NCBI GenBank assembly: GCA_032622095.1
Contig: CP136064.1
Location: 176,904,247 to 176,968,246, forward strand
Origin: Siphonodentalium dalli
Taxonomy: Eukaryota > Mollusca > Scaphopoda > Gadilida > Siphonodentaliidae
Length of the DNA stretch: 64,000 nt
Direction of reading: 5' to 3'
The notes under the pieces were generated by a model. It made no database searches. It had not been told where the DNA came from and saw only the letters and a program-made list of their open reading frames with translations. The translations under genes and the position numbers were made by a program. Below, piece after piece: positions 10,701 through 21,559 of the stretch. Each line of letters starts with the position of its first letter. The stretch's first letter is position 1.

Positions 10701-11985
10701 TGTTGTACGAAAAACAGCACTACATGTAAATATAAAATGAAACAGTGCTACATCTTATTACAGATTATTTCCACATATAATCAGTGACTACAGGCAGTCT
10801 AACAAAAATAAAGTTTCAGTGACACTCTATTGTTACAGTCAATGAAGCGATTATGAATCTGGAAAGCTGAATTTTTTCTAAGTAATACTAGATATCGACA
10901 TGCATGACGCGTATAGTGTGTTCCAGAACGAAACATTTGAATAAAATCAACAAATTTGTATATTTAAAAACAATTCAAACGTTATTGTATTCCATGTCCC
11001 AGCCCGGACATATACACCAAATTTCAATAATATTCATTGAGAAACAACGGACCAAACGCCATATAACACCCCGTATACACCTTTATTCCTAGCCGGCCTC
11101 AGCCTCAGTATACATGTTATAGTGTGTACCGAACTGACACACGTCGACTGGGGCGAGTTAGCCCTGGGGCGAGTAGGCCGATTCCGGCACCTTCTATCAT
11201 TTGCATCAGGTATCAGTTTACGCGTAATTTAATTTAGAAAGTTACCCAATTAGTATCGTAAATAGAGCGACTGTATTTGACAGAGACTGCCTCTGTTATT
11301 GAGTATCATCTTGTTATAATTAAAAAACGACAAATACACACGCCGTTCAAACGTAGTAGTCTATATTCCCCATGTTAAACGACATCCGCAAATACAAAAT
11401 AACGCTAACCTACTGCAAATGTTTTACACGACAACTGTTAACATATTTGGGCTGAATTCATCTGATGTGGTATGATTCCTCAAAATAAACAACAAACCAT
11501 CGTTACTTGGAAATGTAGTTTGGGCTAACATTTACACAAATCCTCCACCTTCTCTATCCCGACACACACGTCAGACGAGAAACAGCCATCAGAGAACCGC
11601 CCAAATTGGGCGAAATGATCATACGCTAGCTAAACGGCTCACATCGCAATAGAGTAGAGTATTAAAAATTATACATCAATATCTCAAGGTATTTGTGATC
11701 ATAATCTTTATACTGGGAACGAGTCTCATTGAGTTTTGGTTCCCGTTAATTATGTTATGTGTTTTAACATTTGCATATCACAATACATTCATCACCGTAC
11801 GATTGATATGGTTGGTGTTCTACTACTTCACAGTTTTACAAACGGAAATTCCTCATATGATTGTCTTTTTGTTTTCTTTTCAGCCCCGTTATCAGTTCGT
11901 AGAATTTTAGCATTTGCGATTTAGTGTAATCTCGAGTAAAATATATTTTCGAATTAGCTGCTGTCTTATGTTCTTTTATGTTGTA
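10701..11985. other. no recognisable gene
   Basis: AT-rich sequence without clear coding signal, palindrome or array. Confidence 0.4.
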
Positions 11986-11990
11986 TATCA

Positions 11991-12640
11991 TTACATCTTT
12001 GATAATATTGTCTCTAAGTTGCTTTGATTTAAAAACAAAACTGTCTTCATAGGCCGGTTTTTGTTTCTTGATTTCTGGCCAATCCTGCAGAATGATAAGA
12101 TATTGTTCTCGTTACAATTCGTCATTTCTTCTATTTTAGCGTTTATCGTTTTCCGGTCTTCTTCGTGTGAATATTCATTTATTAATGATTCTGGCATGTT
12201 GGTAAATACGATGTTATAGCCTTTGTTTTTTACAATGTTGTGGTTGTCCGTACATAATTTTCTTGGAGTTTTTATTTGTGGGTATGTTTCTCCCCTCTCA
12301 GTTGATTAATTTTCTTCACATCTATTAACAAGTTTCGATTCCATTCTCTGTAACTTTTTTTTCCATTTCAGCAGCATGTTTCTCGATTTTAGAATTGAAT
12401 TTCTTTTCGAACAGTTCTGTGCGCTGATCTATTTTTACGTTGATCAAATTTATCCATATTAGATATAACCTTTTCTAATAGATTTTCAATATGTAGCATC
12501 CAATTAACTATATCGTCTGAGTTCAATGTTTGTTTTTTCTTTCTGTCCGCATTCCATATCTTTTTTCTTTTCTTCAGTTATTATCGTAATTGTTGCAGAG
12601 TCTCGTAGGATATCGACAGCTTTAATTTTATTTCGATCGT
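11991..12640 (-). pseudogene. non-LTR retrotransposon ORF1 relic (RNA-binding region)
   Basis: The minus strand encodes, in broken frames, NKGYNIVFTNMPES, then an acidic spacer, IEEMTNCNENNILSFCRIGQ and NKNRPMKTVLFLNQSN. This order (N-I-V-F-x-M-P-E-S, then C-R-I-G, then N-R-P-x-K-V-L) is that of the RRM-like domain of LINE ORF1 proteins, which coat the element RNA. Upstream (12240-12600) are Glu/Lys/Leu-rich pieces consistent with the coiled coil before that domain, with stops and shifts. No ORF2 is attached. The clade cannot be assigned. Confidence 0.55.
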
Positions 12641-12649
12641 TTCTCTCTT

Positions 12650-14560
12650 GACATTACTTATACATGACCACAAGAACCCGCATGGTGAGTTCAGTATATC
12701 CGTTGCGTCATCGGTGTCCATCCCCTGATACTATTGAAGTGGAAGTGATTTTGACAGAAATCATACACAATCCTGTTCCTTTTTATTATGAATGTTCCTT
12801 TACACGAATAAACGTTTTTTTTTTATGTATTCTGACGTTTTTTTTAGCGTCTCTGGTGCTTTATTTTTTTTATACCAATTTTACTATAATTTACTTCTTC
12901 GTTTTAGCCATTTGCTATGCATCCGCCATTGTCGCGTCCCGAAATAGAGATGATACACGATCAGAAGTTGGAATATAACAAGTTTGTCAATGAAACTCCT
13001 TCGAAAATTTTAACACACTGTGTAGACTGTAGTTACTAGTGTCGTTATTTATTGAGTCATAGTTTCTCAATAAAATGTAAACTATCGCTACAAATTAACT
13101 TAAATTGTAATTCAATATTCATAATTCTCAGTTGCAATACCAGTAATCTTTATTACCTCTTCGTGGGAGAGAGTGTACATTAGAACATGGCAGTGTGTTT
13201 GAGATTTACAGGTAATCGAAACAAGTAACCAGATTTTACGATTACGCCATTAATGCTTTAATCTCACCGATCTACTGTGCGACAAAAGTGCTCTCGAAAA
13301 TTCAAAACAGCAGCGTCGTATTAAATAATAATTGGTGACGTTACTAAATCAGATATATTCTATATACGGCCCAAAGCGTCCGGCTTTGGTTCGTCATAAT
13401 CTTCGCATTTCCGATAGCTAGTTTTCCAGGTATTATATTTCTTATCACAAAATCTCAGAGAATGCGGTGAACGGGTACACTTTTATGAGACGCGGGCTCC
13501 TCTTTATTCACATGTGAATTCGCAGCATATATCGGATCCTCTTTATTGTCACAGGGAACAGATTCAAGCAACAGATCGTGTTCTGATAGGACGCTGAATC
13601 TGTTGAACGTGTCAACCTGAACATCTGCAAGTAGCTCATTTTGTTCTCATTCTGAGCAACTTGATCGTCGCGATTGCATGTAATTCCGTTTTCCTCTTTC
13701 TTCGAAAGCGTATCAATCTTTCCACAACACCCGTTGTTCTAGACAATTCTTCTTTGAGATTCGATATATCCTTTTTCATGGTTCGTATTTTCTAACTTCA
13801 AGTCGACCAACTCGTCCTCAAGCTTAGTTATTCTGTTTCCAAACTCCATCATTGATGTCACGTCACGTAAACGTTCGTTCGATGTTTCCCTTTGTTCCTT
13901 CTGCTCTAACATAGTTGACTTGAGCGGGAATGACGATTTAAAATAACCTCTTGATATAATGCACAGTTTCTTCGATTTTTGGTTAAGGCACGAATAAGAG
14001 TGGTACTCTGACAGTGCGTGGTGCATACACCGTGCAGCGCTCCCACGTTCCATGGCAGTTGACACGCTGGTAGCGGTTTTGAGAAACATATGTGTTTGTC
14101 AATCCAACCTGCTATATCTGCCCTAGAGTTAACACATATATACATTTATCTTACAATTTAGCTATTTTTCTTCAGATATACGCGCAACGCCTGGGCGGTT
14201 TCCGATCTTGTATCGTTCATGGCAACAAGTCGTATCCGGCAACAATGACTGCGCGTGAGTCATGGAGAGACTGGCAAATATTATTAATCGGCCAAGTGGT
14301 ATCAATATTAGTCCTATTATTTTCATAATATCGAGCTAAAGCATCTAGTATATCCATTAATTGAAACGTTTGCGATGAAAATGCCGAAAACACTAAATAT
14401 AATCGGTTGCATTTCACAAATGACAGTGTCGATGACAATGTAAATCATCTTGGGGAGGCGTTAATAATGTTATGTTGAGCAGTCAATATAATGATACAGA
14501 GGGAAAGTCAAACAAATTCAGTAAATTGATTGTATTGTGTAAATGCAATTAATTTCTTTT
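12650..14560. other. no confirmed gene; one coiled-coil-like minus-strand frame
   Basis: A minus-strand frame (13739-14089) ends with a heptad-like stretch (NRITKLEDELVDLKLEN) that could be another worn LINE ORF1 coiled coil, but no RNA-binding domain follows. A ~40-base phrase at 14187-14230 recurs inverted near 46985-47025, marking a dispersed repeat. Confidence 0.3.
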
Positions 14561-14574
14561 CAAACATTTCTCCA

Positions 14575-15225
14575 CTAAATGTGGGCTGCAGGGTGTGCCG
14601 ATGGATTCGAATGTGAAATCCAAGATGGCTCCAGAAGCCCATGTTTAAAAAAAGTCGGAAGAATTGGACAGCTTCCTTCTGGAGGTCACACCGAAGAACC
14701 ATGTGAAGTTTGGACGAGAGATGAGGGGCGTGGCATGTAGGGTGTGCCAAAGGATTTTAGTAACGAAAAGAGTAAAATCCAAGATGGCCGCTGACGACCA
14801 TGTTATTTGACGAAATTCGGAATATATCGTTGGCTCCAATCTAGAGGTCACCCTCAAGATCCTTATGAAGTTTGGAGACGGTCGGCTGAGGGATGTGGCC
14901 TGTAGGTTGTGCATAGAGTAATATCACGCAAAGAGTAACATCCAAGATGGCCAATGGCAGCCATGTTTTTAATGAATTTCGGAAAACATCGTTGGCTCCC
15001 ATCTACAGGTCACCCCGAAGATCCGTATGCACTTTTGTAAAGATCGGATGAGGGGTGTGTCCTGTAGGTTGTGCCGAAAACATTTAGTCATGCAAAGAGT
15101 AAACTCCAAGACACTGGCAGCCAAGTTTTTCAACTAATTTCGGGGGGAAATCGATGGCTCCCATCTAGAGGTCACCATGAAGATGCATATACAGTTTGGT
15201 GATGATCGGACGAGGGGTGTGGTCT
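14575..15225 (+). repeat. ~160-bp tandem repeat, about four units
   Basis: CAAG(ATGG) recurs at 14621, 14780, 14943 and 15107, giving periods of 159-164 bp. Each unit then has a GCCATGTT-like phrase, TTTCGG, GTTGGCTCCCATCTAGAGGT, a CACCCCGAAGATCC-like phrase and GAGGGGTGTGGCCTGTAGG. The units are well diverged. No protein is encoded. Confidence 0.7.
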
Positions 15226-15229
15226 CTTT

Positions 15230-15720
15230 TTATTCTTGCACTCTTTCGACATTGTGTCATACATACACGCCTAGCATTGCACTTCAGTGATTTGTCTGTC
15301 TCTAAAGTCCTCCATCATCTTTATTATCGAGGCGACAAATGAAAATGTCGCCTTCAAATAAGACAAATACGCACGGATTAAACATCCTGTTTGACAGACA
15401 CCCCATTATCTCGCTGGTTTGTCGCAAAGTGAGAAATCGACGAAGCATAACATCACTGCTGTGATCGCGTCGTGGCCAGCGATGCGTTCGTTTTCATTGT
15501 GAGTATAAAATTCGTGCGCTTTAAACGCAGAAAACGGCCGCAAAATCGCGCGCTCGCACCCGGTGTGATTGACCTTAACTGTGCTTATATACGCACAATG
15601 ACACAGTTGTCATAAGATACTACCTTTTAGACGATAGTCTGTTGTGTGAATTGTAAGATAAACTGGTTCTCATGACTTTGTGTGTTCCCGAGATAGGTGT
15701 TCAAGCATCCTTATACCTTC
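15230..15720. other. no recognisable gene
   Basis: Moderately GC-rich stretches near 15440-15560, but no frame or motif that I can support. Confidence 0.35.
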
Positions 15721-15772
15721 TCTGGGCCGTATATCGTCTCACCATGACGGACTCCACGATATACGACCCAGA
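15721..15772. repeat. short inverted repeat
   Basis: CTGGGCCGTATATCGT is followed 18 bases later by its near-complement ACGATATACGACCCAG, giving a 15-16 bp stem. Confidence 0.6.
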
Positions 15773-15861
15773 TAGGGTTGTATACGTTGAGCCAACCTAA
15801 TTAGTGTGAAAATGACAAAGATAGCGCGACTTGAGCACGACGTATAAAATCAACTGGCTCG

Positions 15862-16063
15862 TCTGTGGCTCGATGCTGTTTAATACGACGTGCTACACAC
15901 GGGTCGCGCTAAGATGATTAAGGGACAATCACTCACCATTTAGGGACCCTTTTGTGGAGAGCATGCGCAATATGAAGATTTTGGCGTCATTACGTCATCT
16001 CTGAGTCGTCCAAGCGCGACCCGTGTCTGGCACGTGGCATACAACAGCATCGGGCCAGAGACG
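15862..16063. mobile_element. small inverted-repeat (MITE-like) element
   Basis: A left arm ending in GCACACACGGGTCGCGCT-like sequence (about 15870-15914) is mirrored at 16010-16055 by AGCGCGACCCGTGTCTGGCA and on through ACAACAGCATCGGGCC. Arms are about 45-50 bp with a spacer near 100 bp. I could not define a target duplication. Confidence 0.5.
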
Positions 16064-16133
16064 TGATATTCTGACTCTTGGCCATAACGTTGTCAATATA
16101 CATAGAAGGCAATTAATGGCGCAGTACAACGGG

Positions 16134-16318
16134 GACATGCATATATTGACTGACAAAGGACGTGTCGCGAAATTTGGGAATACATATATTGCAAATATAT
16201 ATACGAAAGTTCAAGGGAGATGAATTACAAGATGCATATATTGACTGGTAAAGGACGTTTCGCGTAATTTGGGAATACATATATTGCAAATATATAGGTT
16301 CAAGGGAGATGAATGACA
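16134..16318 (+). repeat. ~93-bp tandem duplication
   Basis: Two adjacent units each contain GATGCATATATTGACTG-like sequence, AAAGGACGT, AATTTGGGAATACATATATT and TTCAAGGGAGATGAAT. They differ by a few substitutions and a short deletion. Confidence 0.7.
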
Positions 16319-16599
16319 AGATCCCGATTTTTAAACCAACGAACGCGTTTCCGAGATTTATGCATTGTAAATTAGAAGTGTACAAATAAAGACACAATTC
16401 GGGCCAGTTTATAGTGCACTGTCACGGCGTATTTTCGTGAACTTCCCAAGGGAAATGATTACAGCAGACGGCATTTTGTATCAGCAATGCTAAAATTATT
16501 CGAACTAAACGAATACGGCATGCAGAGACGCGCCAATGTCGAGCCAAGCGAAGATAGCACGGCCCGTGTTCGCGCTGGTCATCCTATAATATCCGCTGC

Positions 16600-17070
16600 G
16601 GACAGTAAACCCCGGTGCGGGCGTCAGTAAACCCCACATCGGGCTATAACAGTTAGAGTTTTTCATACCAGTCTAATCAGTTAAAAGTATTCAATTTAGA
16701 AGTTGTACCAACCAATGGAAGACATATATATGATAGGCAATGCCTATTTATGCTGTGACAGGAGTTCAGATAAAATTCAGATATCAGTTCTGGAGAAAAA
16801 CACAATCTTAATTGAGCGCATTCAGAATTTCGGGGTAAATTTAAGTTTCATTCAGCAAAACTTTCACTGCAAACCCTTCTCGAGAATTGTTTTTGAAAAC
16901 GTGGAACAATCTACATGAGACACTCTACCCGTGACGTGTTTTTATACTAAATAACCCAAATCCCTTTCCAGTAACTCGAATAAAGACATCTTTCAAAACA
17001 GCGGGCAGGAGTAAACTGCGATGCGGACAAAATCGTGCCCGCTTCGGGGTTTACTCTGACACCGAGCATG
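16600..17070. mobile_element. TIR element with GTAAACCCCG ends
   Basis: The left end reads GGACAGTAAACCCCGGTGCG; the right end, reverse-complemented, reads GTGTCAGAGTAAACCCCGAA. Both continue into GCGGGC and a second degenerate GTAAAC motif. The ~470-bp interior has no coding. The target duplication is unclear. Confidence 0.5.
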
Positions 17071-17419
17071 CAATATCACATGCAATTGTCAATATTTTCC
17101 CACTTAAATGCAGCAAATTCCAATGTGAATGTAGATTTAGTTTCCTAAACTATCTATAACAATGTATAACGAAGCTTATTCTCACAATTCATCGAGCATT
17201 TTGTCACTTTATGGAGCTTTATTCGTCGAACTGTTGACATTTGGTTTAAGATGGGTTCATCAAGCACCTCGTGGATCCGGAATTGTCACACCTACTATGC
17301 CATCGCTACCGTGATACGTGTGTCCGCAGCCAATACGTGGCACATCGGCTTGCATCGTAGAATTTGACCACATTTCGTCCAAATTGTAGTGACCGATATG
17401 CAGTTTTTGTTTTAGAGCC

Positions 17420-17560
17420 CACTAGATGTAGATGTAGATGTTTATTTGTACAATAAATAAGAACTAATACCAAAGCATTGATATGGGAATTAATAGTATT
17501 GTACAGGAGCAGCATGACCTATACTGGCCATCTTCCTGCTGCCCCTGAATAAATAATACA
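17420..17560 (-). repeat. possible 3' tail of a retroposed element (ACATCT repeats)
   Basis: On the minus strand a segment reading GGCAGCAGGAAGATGGCCAG runs into an AT-rich stretch and ends in ACATCT repeats (about 17424-17441). Short tandem tails mark the 3' ends of many LINE and SINE copies. No coding is attached. Confidence 0.3.
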
Positions 17561-17616
17561 ATAAGAAAATATGAATATATAAATATAAACCCATCTTAAA
17601 TAGTTGTATAAGTTTC

Positions 17617-17731
17617 TACCATATTTCTGATTGGTATAAGAACAAGGCGTGTCTATATTTTACTATTCTTTCTGTTTATAACGGAGGTGAATATTTTCAC
17701 AGCATACCCACCGCCAACGCCGCCCGTATCT
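17617..17731 (+). mobile_element. truncated copy of the TTAA-flanked Kolobok-like element
   Basis: The last ~115 bases match the right end of the element at 23884-24406 (ATAAGAACAAGG, GTCTATATTTTACTAT, then CCACCGCCAACGCCGCCCGT) and finish ATCT followed by TTAA (17732-17735). The left part is missing. Confidence 0.65.
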
Positions 17732-18215
17732 TTAAACAAGAAAGCGCGTCTCTACTAACTTTCTAACACCTTTCTGAAGTTTTCTCGGAGAGATCGGTTG
17801 TTGCACTCTGAGCACCTGATCTGGGGAACAAACTCGTGATGGGGCTACTTAATGATGACGACGAGCCGCATAGCACACCCCTTTGTAATACCCAAATTTA
17901 ACGTGGACACGAAAACCAATGTCAGAAATGGTAATGCGCTCAAGATCATATATTATATACCCATGATTGTAATTATAGAATATAAAATATATTGGTTTTG
18001 CGAATAACCAACTCAGAATTCCGTTAAAATAACAATAATAACCAGCACCTAATTAACGAACCGGCGGTCGACTCGGCCGTCTCCGATCACAACCCCCAGT
18101 CGGCTGCAGAACGAAACATGTCTATAAAAGTTGAAATATAAGACTTACAAATTATCTTTTTCATTTCTTTTATTTGTAATTGGCATAGCTTACCATAAAC
18201 CAAAAGTCAACATTA

Positions 18216-19187
18216 GGCTGCATTTACATTGCTATAGAACTGTACACAGATCTACACGCAGTCTAGTGTAAACGGGTTGATATAGAAATGCACACAGAAA
18301 GAAAAGGTATTAGTTCGTGTGAGCAAAAATCGTGTCCGCTATACGTTACGGTCAACGCCGAACCATTGCGACAGGCAAATCTGTTTTGATTAATTGTTAC
18401 TCGGGCTTGGCGAATGTGTTTTAGTTTTCGTTGTTATTTCAACCCGTGTATTTCGAATATTGAACACGGACAGGGACGTGGCAACTTTGGTAAAAATGTT
18501 CAACAGTTGGAAATTGCATACCTGACACAACATTAGTTGTAATTTCCAAACCAACAATAGGTTGAAAATGATCTTGTAGTTTGATTTTCAAACATTTTAT
18601 TGGGGGGGGGGTGGGTATTGTTTTCGGACCAATATTTGCATAATTTCCTACTTTTTATAAAAAATTTGGGCTGGAATGGTCATCAGCTGGAAATTTTCCA
18701 ACCTTATCATGGGGGCGGGTGTCAGGTTGGAAATTTCCAACACTTGGAAATATTGTGTCCTGGTCCCTCCCCGTGGCCAGTCAAAAACTGCCAGTTAATT
18801 TAAGAAAACAATATTGTCCTACATATGATCACCTGAAATCCTAAATATTGGTGGAATCTCCATCTAAAGCTATATGGGTGCTCTCTAGCCTCTCTATATG
18901 TATACACTGTTGTTTATTGTGTATGCCTATGCGATTTTCATTGTCTTCGAACCATTATTAAGTGGTATAATGATACACTTTAAATACATGCGGCACATAC
19001 CAAATCGCTGTTATCTGCTGATATAGTTGATCCATTTTTATGTCTGTCCTAAACTGACACGACTCGCAGTGAATTGTCAATTACCAGAATACTGATATGC
19101 GCGCGTTCACTATTAGTATCACAGTAATGTGCGACACGTGACTTCATACAGATCTGTATAAAGATCTATAGCAGTGTAAACACAGCC
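18216..19187. mobile_element. PIF/Harbinger-like element, copy 1 (with embedded CAGGGACGTGGC element)
   Basis: TTA flanks the block (18213-18215, 19188-19190). The left end is GGCTGCATTTACATTGCTAT; the right end, reverse-complemented, is GGCTGTGTTTACACTGCTAT. The two ends then share AGATCT-containing sequence. Copy 2 at 52794-56360 has the same ends with TAA duplications, so the 3-bp TWA target is supported twice. A CAGGGACGTGGC-type element sits inside (from 18471) at the same place in both copies, so it was there before this element spread. Confidence 0.7.
18471..18778 (+). mobile_element. CAGGGACGTGGC-type element inside Harbinger-like copy 1
   Basis: It starts CAGGGACGTGGC and ends near CCCCGTGGCC, with TTGGAAATTTCCAAC-type phrases between. 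A run of Gs lies at about 18601-18609. Confidence 0.55.
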
Positions 19188-19239
19188 TTAACGACAATAA
19201 ACGAAATTGAAATGCACAACTACACATTTTACCGGACTC

Positions 19240-19609
19240 TATGGGAAGCCAAATTCACATTTATTAATAATTGTGCTTCAGCGCAATTCAATTGTGCTTC
19301 AGCGCAATTCAATTGCGCTTCAGTACAATTCAATTGCGCTTCTGCGCAATTTAAAATTAATTGCGCTTCAGCGCAATTAATTATATATATATATATGGCT
19401 AAACACCCCAGTTAATTAAGCGCAATCATTTTCCCATATATGGGAACCCCCAGTTAATTAATGGAATAAACTATCTGTTCAGGGTTGTAAGCTTGTAACA
19501 ATAGTTGCGCTTCGGCGCAATTCAATTGCGCTAAAAGCGCAATTGATATGAATCAAGCTGGATTGCGCTTCAGCGCAATTATTAATAAATGTGAATTTGG
19601 CCTCCCATA
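19240..19609. mobile_element. TIR element built on GCGCAATT palindromes
   Basis: GGACTC flanks the block exactly (19234-19239 and 19610-19615). The inverted ends match over about 45-50 bases (TATGGGAAGCCAAATTCACA against its near-complement). Next to the left end are about five copies of a ~20-bp unit containing TTGCGCTTCAGCGCAATT, each itself a palindrome; three more lie at the right end. A worn relative of one end is at about 58808-58880. The 370-bp element has no coding. Confidence 0.7.
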
Positions 19610-19615
19610 GGACTC

Positions 19616-20765
19616 GGCCTCCGGTCGCAGTTCGACGTACTTTTAATCCTCCCAAAAATTCCCATTCTATAAATAAAACACCAATGCGCTCAGGCGAAAC
19701 AAGAATCTCTACACCAGTATTCACGCGGAGCGCGCGTAATAAATTTCATAAACTTCTCTACGTTGAGAATATAGCCGTATTGAAAAATGTGTCTATATAT
19801 TTGAAGCTAGCCATGAGAGAATACAGCATGAAGATTGAATCTGCGTGCGACTGGGTATTTGGGCATCACTTTCACCACGTCCTAATTGTCTCACATGTGC
19901 ACAGGGGATACATTTATCTAGCCCCTGCTTTCTCGATGTGGGTGTGCACTGTTCACGGTGCCCTTTATGCAAAATCATGTCTAGCAATAAAGCATACATA
20001 CAATAGGCCGAGGTGTGGAACATGTAAGCTCAACTCCACTATATAGTTTTTGTTCAGTAAGGACGGGAAGACCTAATGCTATCAACAATCGTTTATTGGT
20101 TCTTCATCCATACAATAATGGTTCAAAGAAACATTGGCGTACACATTTACAAAAGTCAATGCAACATACAATGGGACATATACACTGTTATAAATGCGCC
20201 TGTCAGTTTAACTGTGTCAACATCGCTGCCAACTTCTGACTGTTAAACATACAGTCAGGCGGAAGCATGTTCCACAGTACAAAACCGTTTAAGTGGCAGG
20301 CTGTATATAACCAGTAACTGTCAGACCATGGTATTTTTTTTAACGGTTTAACACCCTTCAATTAACATTTATATATTACCTCAGTCATATCGTAGCTAAA
20401 ACGAATGCGTAGTATTCCACTGCTTCGTTTTGGTATCTAATACTTGTTTTCTAGCGTATTCATCGAGATATCTAAGTTCTAAATATTGAATGTCGAACGC
20501 AGATTATTATCCATTTTTCGTGGTATGGATTAATCGGTCTCTATGTGTACAAAAAACAACCACTTCGCTCGAATGAATACATTTATGGTGTGCAGCAGAT
20601 GTTAAACTTAATCTTACCAATTGGTTTTGTGGTTATATCTTTATCGCTGTAAAAATCAAATTATACAGCTAATCCGCAGCCTTGGTTTCGACAATGTTAG
20701 GGTAGGTTAGATGTCGGAAGAATAATGAAACTTCTGCTCTCCGGTTAGTGGCGGGGTTAATATAT
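19616..20765. other. no confirmed gene
   Basis: A 151-codon plus-strand frame (19591-20046) begins inside the preceding element and lacks a fold signature. Its last residues (RPRCGTC) resemble the Penelope linker Cys motif, but no GIY-YIG core follows. Confidence 0.35.
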
Positions 20766-21241
20766 TAGTCTGGTGAATATCGGCCTTTCGTTAGACAAGC
20801 TATATTCCTCGAGATATCGGTTGTCCCATTTTCAAATTCTGTTGCGCAAATTGTCATTATGTTCAACATGCCATCCCATCACGTAATTTGTCATGTATTG
20901 TCCCAACGTCACTCCAGTTTCCGATGCGCCGGCATTTTTAATAAAATGTAAGATTTCCTTATATTATGGCTTACGTGATGCCAATGTACTGGCGAGCGCA
21001 GTGAGGTTACTAAACTCTGCCTTAATTGGATTTTGGTATATATGTTCAAACGCCACAGCGAGTGGTAAAAGTGGTAATGTATCAACAAATATTTTATATG
21101 CGAAGCATGCTCCGTGTTTTGTATACGTATTTAACGCACGTATTTCGTCCAATAAATTAAGGTAATCAAAATCCTCGACACACCGTTTAAGAATTTGAAG
21201 CGACATATAGTTCTCGAGATTAACTTGAAGTTTAGCATCCG
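20766..21241 (-). pseudogene. decayed coding frame of unknown family
   Basis: One minus-strand frame reads protein-like sequence across about 150 codons with two internal stops (near 20964 and 20836). Pieces include LENYMSLQILKRCVEDFDYL, LPLLPLAVAFEHIYQNP, LHFIKNAGASETGVTLGQYM and NYVMGWHVEHNDN. Composition is balanced and the frame resumes directly after each stop, as in a recently dead gene. It lies downstream of the BEL/Pao remnant on the same strand, but I do not recognise it as part of that element. Function is unknown. Confidence 0.35.
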
Positions 21242-21559
21242 TTCGCGTTTATCGAATTTCCGTAATCGAAATTTGATTTGGTAAACTAATCTCTGACAAT
21301 CTGTCGTACAATTTACCTACGACCTTGAATTTCCTTACACAATGCGCATATAAAGACACATCCCATACCACACTTGGGACTAATATTATGTGTTACATAA
21401 GCGTGTATCAAAAGGACAAGGAACATCTGAACCTCAAAGTATAAGTATAGGCCTAGATCGTGCCATGCATCTTAGCTGGCTTTGCCCGTATATAGCGGTC
21501 ACATTCCACCAGTTCTGGCCTTAATTTTGATTTATTAGTGGCCATCAAACCACACGGTC

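Noticed and set aside
12664-12978. 104-codon frame with hydrophobic segments
   Set aside because: The hydrophobic run comes from T-rich DNA; no homology motif and no flanking gene structure.
19591-20046. 151-codon plus-strand frame
   Set aside because: It starts within a MITE end and has no domain; the RPRCGTC motif alone is too short to call a Penelope relic.
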